Source of the DNA: Chloroflexi bacterium RBG_16_51_16 | GTDB taxonomy: Bacteria > Chloroflexota > Anaerolineae > Anaerolineales > Villigracilaceae | DNA: 6,175 nucleotides | Direction of reading: 5' to 3' | Assembly (NCBI GenBank): GCA_001796785.1 | Contig: MGNL01000163.1 | Location: 1-6,175 of the forward strand | Shown: in pieces, positions 1 to 6,078 of the stretch | Layout of the letters: every line of letters starts with the position of its first letter | Numbering within the stretch: position 1 is the first letter of the stretch | Position numbers and translations under genes: made by a program | Notes under the pieces: model-generated | The model's input: only the letters and a program-made list of their open reading frames with translations | Database searches by the model: none | What the model was told of the DNA's origin: nothing

Positions 1-518
1 TCGACCAGCACGGGTGCAAGTCCCATGGAGGGTTCATCTAAAAGGAGGATGCGCGGGTGACCCATCATTGCCCTCCCGGTGGCTAACATTTGCTGCTCAC
101 CACCGGAGAGCGTGCCGGCTACCTGCTCCTTGCGTTCCTTTAGCCGAGGAAATAGCTTGAATACCCGATCCCTCGACTCTTCGATTTCCTGGTTTTTCTG
201 CCTGGTATACGCACCCATGTCCAGGTTTTCAGAAACGGTCAAGCGGCCGAATATCCGGCGACCTTCCGGGACCATCGCTATGCCTTTAAAAACGATTTCA
301 TGCGCTTTGTAGCGATCGAGATTCTCGCCTTCAAGAGAAACTTTCCCCTCCCTGGGTTTCATGATGCCGGTGATCGTCCTAAGTGTTGTGGTTTTACCGG
401 CTCCATTCCCACCGATCAGGGTCACGATCTCACCTTTATCCACGGTCAGCGAAATGCCTTTTAGCGCGTGGATATTTCCGTAGTATGAATGAATGTTCTC
501 AACTTCAAGCATGGCCAT
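1..518 (-). CDS. livF: Branched-chain amino acid ABC transporter ATP-binding protein LivF, C-terminus cut off by window edge
   Basis: Second ATPase of the LIV-type importer; it hydrolyses ATP on the cytoplasmic face of the LivHM channel as a partner of LivG. The 172 codons visible show a Walker A at residues 36-44 (GGNGAGKTT), the LivF-typical VPEGRRIF at 83-90 where other ABC ATPases have a Q-loop glutamine, the ABC signature LSGGEQQ at 137-143, Walker B ILLLDEP at 157-163 and a D-loop SMGLAP at 164-169. LivF proteins are usually about 235-240 residues, so roughly 65 residues, including the H-loop histidine, lie beyond the left edge. The ATG at 518 is chosen because a GGAG lies 7 nt upstream; a second in-frame ATG at 512 is 13 nt from it and less likely. 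It follows livG by 14 bases and is the last gene of the operon that can be seen. The LivF rather than LivG identity rests on the LSGGEQQ signature and the VPEGR motif. Confidence 0.96.
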   Translation of the reverse strand, partial: MAMLEVENIHSYYGNIHALKGISLTVDKGEIVTLIGGNGAGKTTTLRTITGIMKPREGKVSLEGENLDRYKAHEIVFKGIAMVPEGRRIFGRLTVSENLDMGAYTRQKNQEIEESRDRVFKLFPRLKERKEQVAGTLSGGEQQMLATGRAMMGHPRILLLDEPSMGLAPVLV

Positions 519-525
519 TTTGTCG

Positions 526-529
526 CTCC
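526..529 (-). promoter_or_regulatory. Shine-Dalgarno of livF
   Basis: GGAG on the minus strand, 7 nt before the ATG at 518, in the 14-base gap after the livG stop (533-535). It favours the ATG at 518 over the in-frame ATG at 512. Confidence 0.7.
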
Positions 530-532
530 GAG

Positions 533-1342
533 TTAAGCCGCAGCCGCGGCTTGTTTTTGGCTTAATCCGCTTGCCGCTCCGCGTCCCAGGTAAGCCTCGA
601 TGACTTTCGGGTTGTTCTGGATCTCCGCTGCTGTACCTTCGGCTATCTTCTCGCCGAAGTCGAGCACGGTGATAAATTCGGAGATACTCATTACTACCCG
701 CATCTGGTGTTCGATGAGAAGTATGGTTATGCCAAGCTCATCCCGCAATCTGCGGATGAAATGAACCATGGCCTGGGTTTCGCTAGGGTTCATGCCGGCT
801 GTCGGCTCATCCAATAACAAGATCTTGGGTTTGCTGGCCAAAGCCCGGGCGATCTCCAGGCGGCGTTGATCTCCGTAGGGGAGATTCTTGGAAAGCAGGT
901 CGCCTTTCCCTTTTAAATTCACGAAATTCAAAAGCCGACGGGCTTCCTCCAACGCTTCCTTTTCTTCCTTTATCATGCGCGGTGTTTTAAAGATCGCATC
1001 AACCATTCCGGCGCGCAGCCGTGGATGCTGGCCTACCAGGATATTTTCGATCGCCGTAAGATTGGAGAACAACCGGATGTTTTGATAGGTCCGCGAAATT
1101 CCCAGGTACGTGATGCGATTGGGAAGCATGCCTACCAGGAGATGATCACCAAAGATGATATCGCCGCTCTCCGGTTTGTAAAAACCGGTAATGCAATTGA
1201 ACAACGTGGTTTTACCAGCTCCGTTTGGCCCGATAACGCTGTGGATGCCATGTTCAGCCAGCTCCAGGTCCAGTTTGTTGACTGCAACCAGGCCTCCAAA
1301 AACTTTTGTGACTTTTTGAATTTTAAGTATGGAATTGTTCAT
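533..1342 (-). CDS. livG: Branched-chain amino acid ABC transporter ATP-binding protein LivG
   Basis: First ATPase of the LIV-type importer, 269 residues, close to the usual 255-260. It carries Walker A GPNGAGKTT at residues 38-46, the Q-loop glutamine 87 (in TYQNIRLF), the LivG-type signature LPYGDQRRLEIARAL at 154-168 that replaces the usual LSGGQ, Walker B ILLLDEP at 174-180, D-loop AGMNPSE at 182-188 and the H-loop histidine 212. The end (about 227-252, LDFGEKIAEG to IEAYLG) matches the short C-terminal domain specific to branched-chain amino acid ATPases. The last 17 residues are an alanine-rich tail ending in five Ala. The reading frame stays open upstream to 1411, but the ATG at 1342 is chosen because a GAGG lies 5 nt before it and the motif start fits the family; the longer start would lie inside livM coding sequence. 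It begins 7 nt after the livM stop, so translation is probably coupled. Confidence 0.97.
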   Translation of the reverse strand: MNNSILKIQKVTKVFGGLVAVNKLDLELAEHGIHSVIGPNGAGKTTLFNCITGFYKPESGDIIFGDHLLVGMLPNRITYLGISRTYQNIRLFSNLTAIENILVGQHPRLRAGMVDAIFKTPRMIKEEKEALEEARRLLNFVNLKGKGDLLSKNLPYGDQRRLEIARALASKPKILLLDEPTAGMNPSETQAMVHFIRRLRDELGITILLIEHQMRVVMSISEFITVLDFGEKIAEGTAAEIQNNPKVIEAYLGRGAASGLSQKQAAAAA

Positions 1343-1347
1343 GGTTG

Positions 1348-1351
1348 CCTC
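1348..1351 (-). promoter_or_regulatory. Shine-Dalgarno of livG, overlapping the livM stop
   Basis: GAGG on the minus strand, 5 nt before the livG ATG at 1342. Two of its bases belong to the TGA stop of livM (1350-1352), so a ribosome ending livM sits directly on the start signal of livG. Confidence 0.7.
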
Positions 1352-3095
1352 ATGAGCCGCTCTTGGCTGGTGATTTGGCCAGCTTCGGTGCTGATTCAGG
1401 AGGAGCTGCACCTCCCTCGCTCATCGCATCGTGCAATTCCTGCTGGCGGGTCGCCTCCGGCATGAATCCTTCCGGCTTGGTAAGCATCATCACAACCAGC
1501 AGCGCTCCATAGACCAAAAGGCGGTATTCGGAAAATTCCCGCAGGAGTTCCGGTAAGCCAAATACCAGCAGACCACCGACAAAAACTCCGGGTATGCTGC
1601 CCATGCCGCCAACGATGATGAGGGCCAGGACGTTGATCGAAACCAGCAGTTTGAAACTGTGCGGATAGATGGAACCGATCTTGGAGGCGAATATGGCACC
1701 GCTTAAGCCAGCCATGGCTGCACCGGTGGCAAACGCCATCAATTTGGTCGAGACAAGATGGATGCCCATTGCTTGGGCGACATCTTCATCTTCCCTCAAC
1801 GCTTTCCAGGCTCTGCCGATGCGTGAATCCCTTAACCTGGTCGAAATAAAGAATGCCAGCAAAATACATAGGAAGATGAGGTAGAACAACGTCCGCGGCG
1901 AATTGAAGAACATCGGCCCGATCTGTCCAACGCCAACTTCGACGATGCCCTGCGAACCCCCGATGTATGGCTTAAGGAAATCCGAACCGGCCATGATGCG
2001 GATGATCTCGCCGAAACCCAGGGTTACGATAGCAAGGTAATCGCCGCGGATGTTCAGCACAGGTATCCCCAGGAATACACCAGCCATGACGGCTGCAAAT
2101 ACCGAAATCGGAAGTGCTTCCCAAAAGGTGAACTGAGGTCCCCAAACGATCTGACCTGCATTGGGTCCGGTGGCGGTGGTGGTCAGCACACCCATGACGT
2201 AAGCACCGATCGCAAAAAAGGCGACGTAACCCAGGTCCAGCAGTCCGGCAAAGCCTACAACGATGTTCAAGCCCAACCCCATCAAGATATATAAACCGAC
2301 GCTATTGGCAACGTCTGTGGGATACGTTGTCAAGATCGTCGGCAGGATCCAGACAAGCGGTATCGCGACCGCAAAGCTTATCCAACGGATAGCCCATTGG
2401 GAGGCAGGAGGCAGGGCTTTAATGCGTGCCTGCAGGGTGGTCCGATTACCGGATCGGTAGAGTGTCAGTGCTAGAACGACACCGAAAATAACAACTGCAC
2501 CTACGACAGACAATCCTTTGTCGCCAAATAGCCAGTTCGTTGCTCCGTGTGCACCCAGCGTTGTGAGGATCACCTGGAGTAACTCCTGTAATAACCCGAT
2601 CAAAGCTACCCAGATGATTCCCTGGAAGATGGCGTTGCTGTAACGACTGGGTAATGTCTGGATGACAGCCCCTGCGAGGCTACCAATTCCGCCAACAACC
2701 AGCATCAGCACAAGGGCAATAACACCCTCATTGCCAAAGGTCAGAATTTGGATCAGACGAGGGGAGGCATTCAGGAAAACCGCGCGCATGTTGAGCGCTG
2801 GGATTAATAAAACCAGCAGCCATAACATCAAACCGACGACAGCACCGGCCAGGGCAGCCTCCAACCATTTGTTTAAAGAACGTGCACTCTGGGAACGTCT
2901 GTAGGTGAAGTTCCCTATCAGGACCAATATCATCAAGAGGATGGTTTGGCCCATGTCAATCACATTGAAGACAATATCCCGCAGGGAAAATTCTTCCACC
3001 ATGCCGACCAGGGAAACGAGGATCGCGATGATGCCGCCGAGTAATCCCATTTGCAGGGCGGAGTACCAATTCGAGGCTTGCAATCTCTTCAACAT
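1350..3095 (-). CDS. livM: Branched-chain amino acid ABC transporter permease LivM with long N-terminal membrane extension
   Basis: Second membrane subunit of the LIV-type importer. The family core spans about residues 260-545: GLNIVVGFAGLLDLGYVAFF at 275-294, IRGDYLAIVTLGFGEIIRI at 349-367, the cytoplasmic coupling loop RAWKALREDEDVAQAMGI at 428-445 that docks on the ATPase, VGGMGSIPG at 495-503 and the KPEG end near 540. At 581 residues it is far longer than the roughly 300-430 usual in the family. The excess is an N-terminal region (1 to about 240) with hydrophobic stretches near 16-33, 48-62, 80-100, 124-145, 156-178 and 194-212. The tail (551-581) is soluble and rich in Ala, Pro, Ser and Lys. 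The frame is open to 3134, but the ATG at 3095 has AAGGAG 6 nt upstream, while the longer start would overlap the end of livH. The longer form of the family occurs, as I recall, in Chloroflexota; this is memory, not shown here. Confidence 0.96.
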   Translation of the reverse strand: MLKRLQASNWYSALQMGLLGGIIAILVSLVGMVEEFSLRDIVFNVIDMGQTILLMILVLIGNFTYRRSQSARSLNKWLEAALAGAVVGLMLWLLVLLIPALNMRAVFLNASPRLIQILTFGNEGVIALVLMLVVGGIGSLAGAVIQTLPSRYSNAIFQGIIWVALIGLLQELLQVILTTLGAHGATNWLFGDKGLSVVGAVVIFGVVLALTLYRSGNRTTLQARIKALPPASQWAIRWISFAVAIPLVWILPTILTTYPTDVANSVGLYILMGLGLNIVVGFAGLLDLGYVAFFAIGAYVMGVLTTTATGPNAGQIVWGPQFTFWEALPISVFAAVMAGVFLGIPVLNIRGDYLAIVTLGFGEIIRIMAGSDFLKPYIGGSQGIVEVGVGQIGPMFFNSPRTLFYLIFLCILLAFFISTRLRDSRIGRAWKALREDEDVAQAMGIHLVSTKLMAFATGAAMAGLSGAIFASKIGSIYPHSFKLLVSINVLALIIVGGMGSIPGVFVGGLLVFGLPELLREFSEYRLLVYGALLVVMMLTKPEGFMPEATRQQELHDAMSEGGAAPPESAPKLAKSPAKSGS

Positions 3096-3101
3096 TATGG
3101 A

Positions 3102-3107
3102 CTCCTT
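3102..3107 (-). promoter_or_regulatory. Shine-Dalgarno of livM, overlapping the livH stop
   Basis: AAGGAG on the minus strand, 6 nt before the livM ATG at 3095. Its first two bases are part of the TAA stop of livH (3106-3108). It decides the livM start in favour of 3095 and suggests translational coupling of the two permeases, which are needed in equal amounts. Confidence 0.8.
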
Positions 3108-4170
3108 ATGCCTTGGTCGTCGCCAGCCGCTCACCGAGAATACCAGTCGGGCGGAAGATCAAAACCAATACCAGCATGGTAAAGGCGATAACATCTTTTA
3201 GTTGATACGGTGCAGGAACACCCAGGCCGTCCAGGAACAAGATTGGTCCGATGGATTCGAATAAACCGAGGAACAAACTTCCTAACATAGCGCCTGGGAG
3301 GTTACCGATTCCCCCAAGTACGGCTGCCGTGAAGGCTTTGATGCTGGGTACGAAACCCATGTAAGCGTTAATCTGTCGGAACATCAGACAGTAAAGCACA
3401 CCACCGGCTCCCGCGGCAGCCGCCCCAAGGACAAATGTGCGCACAATGATTGCGTCCACATCAATACCCATCAGGGATGCCGTATCCTTGTCCTCCGAGA
3501 CTGCGCGCATTGCTTTGCCTGTTTTTGTCCGCATGACGTAAAGGTAGAGTGCAAGCATCATCAAGGCAGCCGCGACGATCACCAGCACCTGGATTTTTTG
3601 AATGATAAACGGGCCTCCCAGGGCGAAGGTCCCTTTCAGTGCATTCATGTCCGGATAAGCTTTGCTTGCGGAGCCGAACAGCGTGCGGAAGGTTTCCTGC
3701 AGGAAAAATGATGCGCCGATGGCAGTGATCAGTGGCACCAACCTGGGTGCCTTCCGCAGCGGGCGATATGCAACTCTTTCCAGAAGCACTGCGATAACTA
3801 CTGATATCGTCATCGCCACAGCGAAAATGATCAGCAGTGCCAAGAGCGGATTACCATCCAGGAATCCGGATTTCTTCATGGCTGTTGCGAAGAAAAATCC
3901 GATATATGCTCCGCTCATAAACACCTCGCTATGAGCGAAATTGATCATGCGCAGGATGCCATACACCAGGGTATAACCCAACGCGATCAGAGCATAGACA
4001 CTGCCTTGTGCCAATCCGAACACGAGAAAATCGAACCAGTGCCTGATCGTGTAAGTACCCTGGCTCAAGGTGGCAATGGAGCCCACCACAACCAGGGTGA
4101 CGATCGAGCCACCGATCAACCACATGAAAAAGTCGGTGGTGGTGAAACGTTCCCTGAATCGCTTCAGCAT
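3106..4170 (-). CDS. livH: Branched-chain amino acid ABC transporter permease LivH
   Basis: First membrane subunit of the LIV-type importer, 354 residues. Family hallmarks are GLAQGSVYALIALGYTLVYG at 52-71, MINFAHSEVFMSGAY at 75-89, ERVAYRPLRKAPRL at 131-144, the ATPase coupling loop TGKAMRAVSEDKDTASLMGI at 217-236, the segment FTAAVLGGIGNLPGAMLGS at 280-298 and RPTGILGE at 340-347. Typical LivH proteins are about 290-310 residues and begin close to the first hallmark. Here some 45 residues precede it, including an extra predicted membrane helix at about 16-34. The ATG at 4170 is supported by AGGAG at 4177-4181, 6 nt upstream. The gene follows livK after 301 bases, and its stop overlaps the ribosome binding site of livM. 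The pairing with LivM and two LIV-type ATPases makes the assignment firm; the transported substrate is not proven by the permease sequence. Confidence 0.97.
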   Translation of the reverse strand: MLKRFRERFTTTDFFMWLIGGSIVTLVVVGSIATLSQGTYTIRHWFDFLVFGLAQGSVYALIALGYTLVYGILRMINFAHSEVFMSGAYIGFFFATAMKKSGFLDGNPLLALLIIFAVAMTISVVIAVLLERVAYRPLRKAPRLVPLITAIGASFFLQETFRTLFGSASKAYPDMNALKGTFALGGPFIIQKIQVLVIVAAALMMLALYLYVMRTKTGKAMRAVSEDKDTASLMGIDVDAIIVRTFVLGAAAAGAGGVLYCLMFRQINAYMGFVPSIKAFTAAVLGGIGNLPGAMLGSLFLGLFESIGPILFLDGLGVPAPYQLKDVIAFTMLVLVLIFRPTGILGERLATTKA

Positions 4171-4255
4171 AAGCCACTCCTAGATTGAAAGGATTTCGAG
4201 TGCGATAACAATGCCTTTTCCTGGAATGAAATTTAGCTCTTCCTGATATTGCTTG

Positions 4256-4301
4256 ATGAGCGGCTTCACCACCCCTGTTCGTGAAGTAGGGCATCGCTCA
4301 T
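4256..4301 (-). repeat. Bulged inverted repeat between livK and livH
   Basis: Outer arms ATGAGCG (4256-4262) and CGCTCAT (4295-4301) enclose inner arms CTTCAC (4264-4269) and GTGAAG (4281-4286). One base is unpaired on one side, eight on the other, and the loop is 11 bases. All 13 arm pairs are perfect, but the asymmetric bulge makes stability uncertain. It could be a structured element in the livH leader or chance. Confidence 0.35.
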
Positions 4302-4393
4302 TCTTTTCCCATTCTGAATAATTGCTTGTAAGTGACCTGCCCGTGTGCCAAATCTATCTAAATAAATAATGTTGGTGAGTTATTTCCATTAGC

Positions 4394-4430
4394 GGATGAG
4401 CCGGGACCTTGATACTCTCCCGGCTCATCC
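4394..4430 (-). promoter_or_regulatory. Perfect 13-bp hairpin after livK, likely mRNA 3'-end stabiliser or partial terminator
   Basis: GGATGAGCCGGGA (4394-4406) and TCCCGGCTCATCC (4418-4430) are perfect inverted complements around an 11-base loop, starting 41 bases after the livK stop. The strand transcribed has no U-tract after the stem on either strand, so it is not a canonical intrinsic terminator. Stem-loops after the binding-protein gene of ABC importer operons (the malE-malF spacer is the known case) protect the upstream message and raise receptor over permease levels. That role is inferred here from position and structure. Confidence 0.6.
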
Positions 4431-4471
4431 CTAACTGTTCAATCTAAATACATTAACCGAGGTTAACCAGC

Positions 4472-5710
4472 TTATTCACCGGGGCGCCAGACAACGGGCG
4501 GCGGCCAGTTGCCACCGACCTCGGCAGCACCGAGTTGGAAGATGGCCAGCGCCTCACCGGTTGCGCAGTCACCGTTGGCATCGCAGGTCAGGTTACCGGT
4601 CAGACCAGCGAAGTTTGCAGTGGCGTACATGGCTTCCCGCAGTTTAGCGCGGTCAATCACGAGGTTGCCGCCGTTGTCGACAGCAACTTTCTCGATCGCC
4701 TGGAAGAGGATGTTCGTGCCATCATAGGCATGCGCATGGAAACCGCTGGGTGGTACACCGCCGAATTTGGCCTTCCATTTCGCCAGGAAATCCGCATAAG
4801 CGGTGTTGGTTGGATTGACGTATGGACCGGAGAGGTACATACCGTCTGCAGCATCACCTGTGGCTTCTGGGAAAGTGTCGGCGAAGAGTCCATCGGCACC
4901 CATCAGGTTGGTGTTTTCCAGACCGGCTACTTCCTTGGCCTGCTGTGCGATGAGGTCGCCTTCCGGCTCGAAGATCGGGAAGTAGATGATCTCAGGAGCG
5001 CCGGTTGCGATGGTGGTCAGTACCGGTTTCATATCGGTATCGCCAACGTTCACCGCTTCCTGAGCTGTGATCGTCCCGCCTAATTCCTTGAAGACGTCGG
5101 CGAAGACTTTCTGCAGACTTTCGGCATACGGACTGCCATCGTGAATGGTTGCGGCTTTCTTGAGACCAAGCTCGCCGTACGCGAATTCAGCTGCAACCTT
5201 GCCCTGGAACAGGTCGTTGTGCGCGGTGCGCAGATAGCCGGGCCAGTGATCCGGGTGATCCGGGTTGGTCAGGTCAGGATTGGTGTTCGAGGGGGAGATC
5301 ATAACCATGCCGGCCTCTGAGAGCAGGGGCATAGCTGCACGGGCTTCGCTCGAGCAGTTGGTGCCAATGACACCTACGACGGACGGATCGGCTGCCAGTT
5401 TGGTGCCTGCGGCCTGTCCGCCTTCAGCATTGCACAGTGTGTCTTCACCGGTTAATTCGAGTGGGTGGCCGAGAAGCTGGCCGCCTTTGTCATCGATCGC
5501 GATCTCGATGGCGCCCTTGCTGTCCTCTCCGAGGGTAGCTGTGGCACCGGAGACGGTTAGAGCGTAGGCAATGTGGATGGGTTCGCCTTGTGGTACGCAG
5601 ACTTGGGTTTTATCTGACGTGCATGCGGCAGCACCACCACCACCGCAGGCTGCCAATGCAAGGCTCGCGACGACTAAAACAGAAAATAAAGCGAGCAATC
5701 GCTTAGTCAT
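4472..5710 (-). CDS. livK: Branched-chain amino acid ABC transporter substrate-binding lipoprotein LivK
   Basis: Extracellular receptor of the importer, 412 residues, a type I periplasmic-binding-protein fold with two lobes. Residues 1-21 are a lipoprotein signal peptide (MTKR, then a hydrophobic run) ending in the lipobox LAAC, with Cys22 as the lipid anchor, followed by a Gly/Ala linker. The mature domain starts near residue 44 with IHIAYALTVSGATA. Family motifs include LCNAEGGQAAGTKLAADPSV (92-111), GTNCSSEARAAMPLLSEAG (116-134), the ligand-loop SPSNTNPDLT (139-148) and HDGSPYAESL (190-199). Cys93 and Cys119 sit where the disulfide of E. coli LivJ lies. Cys376 and Cys382 flank an acidic CDANGDC turn. 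The ATG at 5710 has a strong GGAGGAG (5717-5723) 6 nt upstream. The gene is first in the operon, preceded by a promoter and a long leader. The ligand is not certain; relatives bind leucine/isoleucine/valine, but others bind amides, urea or aromatic acids. Confidence 0.95.
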   Translation of the reverse strand: MTKRLLALFSVLVVASLALAACGGGGAAACTSDKTQVCVPQGEPIHIAYALTVSGATATLGEDSKGAIEIAIDDKGGQLLGHPLELTGEDTLCNAEGGQAAGTKLAADPSVVGVIGTNCSSEARAAMPLLSEAGMVMISPSNTNPDLTNPDHPDHWPGYLRTAHNDLFQGKVAAEFAYGELGLKKAATIHDGSPYAESLQKVFADVFKELGGTITAQEAVNVGDTDMKPVLTTIATGAPEIIYFPIFEPEGDLIAQQAKEVAGLENTNLMGADGLFADTFPEATGDAADGMYLSGPYVNPTNTAYADFLAKWKAKFGGVPPSGFHAHAYDGTNILFQAIEKVAVDNGGNLVIDRAKLREAMYATANFAGLTGNLTCDANGDCATGEALAIFQLGAAEVGGNWPPPVVWRPGE

Positions 5711-5925
5711 TTCTTACTCCTCCGAAAATTGTTTTGAAAATACCCCGCATCATGCGGGTTGGGGCACCGGGTGGACAATTCCCTCAGGTGTCGGCGTCAC
5801 CTCCATTCGGCGTGAATCGTATCCTTTATCCATATAACACAAAGCCCGAGAACGTTCCTTTCTTGCGGAGATTCTCGCGGCGATTCGGAAAACCGTTAAA
5901 CCAGGCTTCCACCTTGTTATATTAA
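5711..5925 (-). other. Long 5' leader of livK with several dyads
   Basis: About 215 bases lie between the predicted transcription start and the livK ATG. The strand transcribed contains a hairpin with CGAGAA/TTCTCG arms (5847-5852, 5872-5877; 19-base loop), a 17-base dyad AGGTGTCGGCGTCACCT with one symmetric mismatch pair (5786-5802), and the 15-base dyad at 5744-5758 close to the ribosome binding site. No known riboswitch is recognised by eye. Leader-peptide-like frames here lack ribosome binding sites and runs of Leu, Ile or Val codons. Confidence 0.45.
5744..5758 (-). promoter_or_regulatory. 15-base perfect dyad upstream of livK ribosome binding site
   Basis: CCCGCAT-C-ATGCGGG is fully symmetric around one base. 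In the livK transcript it can form a 5-bp GC stem with a 5-base loop, followed by GTATTTTC, and lies 20 bases before the GGAGGAG. It could be an operator for a dimeric repressor, a weak attenuator, or a translation control hairpin; the sequence cannot tell which. Confidence 0.4.
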
Positions 5926-5931
5926 TCACCA

Positions 5932-5960
5932 ATATTAAGGGAAAATTAGGCGCAGGTCAA
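5932..5960 (-). promoter_or_regulatory. Predicted sigma70-type promoter of the liv operon
   Basis: On the minus strand, a -35 box TTGACC (5955-5960; five of six consensus bases) and a -10 box TAATAT (5932-5937; four of six) are 17 bases apart, the optimal spacing. Transcription would start near 5925 towards livK. The DNA around the -10 is AT-rich, unlike the neighbouring coding sequence. It lies between the end of the peptidase gene and livK, as expected for an independent liv promoter. Confidence 0.65.
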
Positions 5961-6078
5961 GGGATGAATGTCAGAACATACAAGATATTAATAGTTTCAG
6001 GTATCTTCGGTTTGATAGTATTTTCTTCATAACATGGCGTAGTGAGCCTTGAATCATCGATTCCGCTTGCAATCTGGA
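5961..6078 (-). other. Spacer between peptidase gene and liv promoter
   Basis: About 118 AT-rich bases with no gene. The only structure seen is a short GAATC-ATC-GATTC dyad (6051-6063) 15 bases after the peptidase stop. It lacks a following T-tract, so I do not call it a terminator. Upstream regulator sites may lie here, but none is recognised. Confidence 0.4.

Larger units (their letters stand above)
4171..4471 (-). other. livK-livH intergenic region (301 bases), no gene
   Basis: This spacer separates the receptor gene from the permease genes. From livK onwards it holds a 14-base dyad TTAACC-GA-GGTTAA (4453-4466), the strong hairpin at 4394-4430, an AT-rich stretch (about 4350-4375), a bulged inverted repeat at 4256-4301 and the livH ribosome binding site at 4177-4181. 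A weak internal promoter is possible, TTGGCA (4346-4351) and TACAAG (4325-4330), but the 15-base spacing is short and I give it little weight. No open frame here has a convincing start. The spacer is most likely transcribed as part of the operon mRNA. Confidence 0.6.

Noticed and set aside
1343..1411. Upstream extension of livG to an ATG at 1411
   Set aside because: It would overlap 60 bases of livM, while the ATG at 1342 has a GAGG at good spacing and fits the family start.
1025..1465. Plus-strand open frame of 146 codons across livG and the end of livM
   Set aside because: It runs antisense through two well-supported genes and shows no recognisable protein motif.
3929..4294. Minus-strand open frame of 121 codons starting before livH
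   Set aside because: It overlaps livH in another frame, has no ribosome binding site and gives His- and Arg-rich sequence without family features.
4535..5083. Plus-strand open frame of 182 codons inside livK
   Set aside because: It is antisense to a clear livK, has no ribosome binding site that I can see and a composition typical of an opposite-strand shadow.
5750..5932. Minus-strand 60-codon frame in the livK leader, and its shorter ATG version from 5833
   Set aside because: The long form begins with TTG inside the predicted -10 box, and the short one (27 residues, Pro-rich) has no ribosome binding site and no run of regulatory amino acid codons.
6051..6063. GAATC-ATC-GATTC dyad as a terminator of the peptidase gene
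   Set aside because: The stem is only 5 bp, AT-rich, and not followed by a T-tract.
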